From Candidatus Omnitrophota bacterium (GTDB lineage Bacteria > Omnitrophota > Gorgyraeia > B26-G9), in assembly GCA_003645745.1 (NCBI GenBank), contig QNCH01000096.1, positions 1 through 6,486 on the forward strand: 6,486 bases of DNA, read 5' to 3'. Every line of letters starts with the position of its first letter. Position 1 is the stretch's first letter. Position numbers and translations under genes: made by a program. Below are positions 5,207-6,486 of this stretch, piece after piece. The notes beneath the pieces were generated by a model, which was given only the letters and a program-made list of their open reading frames with translations, was not told the DNA's origin and did no database searches.

Positions 5207-6486
5207 ATGGCTGTTCGTCAAATAATGAAAAAATTAGTAATTGTAGAATCTCCTACAAAGGCAAAAACAATAGGAAGATTTTTGGGCAAACACTTTACGG
5301 TGAGTTCTTCTATGGGACATCTTATAGATTTACCGCGCAGTAAAATAGGCGTTGATGTAGATAATAATTTTACTCCTTCTTATATCGTGATAAAAGGTAA
5401 AAGCAAACTATTAAATCAGCTTAAAAAACAAATGGCAGCGTCAAGTGTAGTTTATTTAGCTACAGATTGTGACCGGGAGGGAGAAGCAATAAGCTGGCAT
5501 TTAAGAGAGCGCTTAAAGCAGGGTGGTGATAAAGAATTTTTACGTGTTGTGTTTCATGAAATTACTCCCCAGGCAATTCGTAAGGCATTTGCGAATACCC
5601 AGCCTCTTGATTTAAATAAAGTCAACGCGCAACAGGCGCGTAGAATTTTAGACAGAGTCGTGGGCTATCTTTTAAGCCCTTTGCTCTGGAAAAAATTGGC
5701 TAAAGGATTAAGCGCTGGCAGAGTACAATCTGTTGCTTTAAAGCTTATTGCTCAAAGAGACAGAGAAATTCAGGTTTTTAATCCTGAAGAATATTGGAAG
5801 CTGATCGCGAAACTTAAAAGAGAACAAAAAAATTCTTTAGCCTTTGATGCTGAGCTGGTAAAGCATAAAAATAAAAAATTAGAAATAAAAAATGCTCAAC
5901 AAATGGATAATATTGTTTTAGAGCTTAAAAATGCGCGATATTTTGTTGCTGCAGTAAAAAAGGCAGAGAAAAAACGTAATGCTTATCCTCCATTTATTAC
6001 CAGTACTCTGCAGCAGTCAGCTTTTAGCAGATTACATTTTAGCGCCAGAAAAACAATGCTGCTTGCGCAGCAGCTTTATGAGGGCATAGAATTGGGGGAA
6101 AAAGGGCAAATAGGATTAATTACTTATATGCGTACTGACTCTGTAAAAATTGCAGAAACTGCAGTAGAAAATATCAGGAAATTTATTGCAGATAATTATG
6201 GTGCTAATTATTTGCCAGATAAACCGATTTTTTATAAATCAAGGGCATCTGCTCAGCAAGCGCATGAAGCAATCAGGCCGACTTCAGTTTTAAATACTCC
6301 TGAACAAGTCAAAGATTATTTAGATGAGGGACAGTATAAATTGTATGTATTAATTTGGCAAAGGACTGTGGCTTGTCAAATGCGCTCAGCGAGATATCTT
6401 ACAAATAATGTAGAAGTTTCCGCGAAAGAATATAGCTTTGTTGCCCGCGGTATAGTTTTATTGTTTGACGGTTTTTTAAAAGTTTA
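5207..6486 (+). CDS. topA: DNA topoisomerase I (type IA), N-terminal part, runs off the right edge
   Basis: TopA relaxes negative supercoils by cutting one strand through a 5'-phosphotyrosine link. The 426 visible codons stay open to the edge. The TOPRIM domain shows VIVESPTKAKTI (E14) and ATDCDREGEAI (D87, D89, E91) for metal binding. The segment NAQQARRILDRVVGYLLSPLLW (140-161) and GLSAGRVQSVAL (168-178) are family signatures. The catalytic Tyr is Y307 in GLITYMRTDS, followed by R309 and by AHEAIRPTS (352-360). The usual C-terminal zinc-finger repeats would lie beyond the window. AAAGGG (5197-5202) four bases before ATG 5207 favours that start. The in-frame ATG at 5225 gives the more usual MKKLVIVESPTKAK beginning but has no ribosome-binding site. 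It is a housekeeping gene and a useful chromosomal marker. Expression may come from read-through of cheA or from an unseen promoter. Confidence 0.96.
   Translation, partial: MAVRQIMKKLVIVESPTKAKTIGRFLGKHFTVSSSMGHLIDLPRSKIGVDVDNNFTPSYIVIKGKSKLLNQLKKQMAASSVVYLATDCDREGEAISWHLRERLKQGGDKEFLRVVFHEITPQAIRKAFANTQPLDLNKVNAQQARRILDRVVGYLLSPLLWKKLAKGLSAGRVQSVALKLIAQRDREIQVFNPEEYWKLIAKLKREQKNSLAFDAELVKHKNKKLEIKNAQQMDNIVLELKNARYFVAAVKKAEKKRNAYPPFITSTLQQSAFSRLHFSARKTMLLAQQLYEGIELGEKGQIGLITYMRTDSVKIAETAVENIRKFIADNYGANYLPDKPIFYKSRASAQQAHEAIRPTSVLNTPEQVKDYLDEGQYKLYVLIWQRTVACQMRSARYLTNNVEVSAKEYSFVARGIVLLFDGFLKV

Noticed and set aside
5464..5487. Cys88 in the topA TOPRIM motif (TDCDREGE)
   Set aside because: The acidic metal-binding residues are intact, and the residue between the two Asp varies naturally in the family.

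Overview
The window is an AT-rich bacterial chromosome segment (roughly 35-40% GC by eye). It holds six genes, all on the + strand, and two of them run off the edges. An outer-membrane beta-barrel protein with a Sec signal peptide and a C-terminal Phe indicates a diderm (Gram-negative-type) organism. CheY and CheA resemble the Bacillus/Thermotoga style rather than the enteric one. The combination, together with the look of the barrel protein, would fit an uncultured lineage such as Omnitrophota. That placement is an impression from sequence style, not a demonstrated assignment.

Layout. (1) Bases 1-438 are the end of a polyamine operon: the last 25 codons of spermidine synthase (speE) overlap by ATGA a 120-residue pyruvoyl decarboxylase of the S-adenosylmethionine decarboxylase (SpeD) family. 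(2) Bases 439-2103 are a self-contained unit: a sigma70-type promoter, a leader of about 250 nt with a G9 tract and complementary segments, a 436-residue porin-like protein, and a strong intrinsic terminator. (3) Bases 2104-2752 are a promoter, a leader carrying two inverted copies of a palindromic repeat, and a CheY-type receiver protein. (4) Bases 2753-3149 hold no gene but carry two more copies of a hairpin-plus-AT-rich-tail repeat and a candidate promoter. (5) Bases 3150-5075 encode a full-length CheA histidine kinase. (6) Bases 5076-5206 contain a 16-bp perfect hairpin and a second inverted repeat. (7) From 5207 to the right edge lies the N-terminal two-thirds or so of DNA topoisomerase I (topA).

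Functionally, speE and the SpeD homologue would act together in spermidine synthesis. CheA and CheY are a plausible kinase-receiver pair, though each appears to have its own promoter and no cheW, cheB, cheR, receptor or motility gene is seen in the window. The porin and topA have no visible link to them.

No convincing new multi-gene system is visible. The least explained material is non-coding. A repeat family (GC-rich palindromic head, conserved AT-rich tail) sits on both sides of cheY. Long-range complementary segments flank the porin leader. A hairpin with a competing arm lies between cheA and topA. Protein-level oddities are the SpeD cleavage site (Thr-Ser instead of Glu-Ser), a three-residue insertion beside the CheY phosphorylation site, and an Ala in place of the usual Gly in the CheA phospho-His motif.
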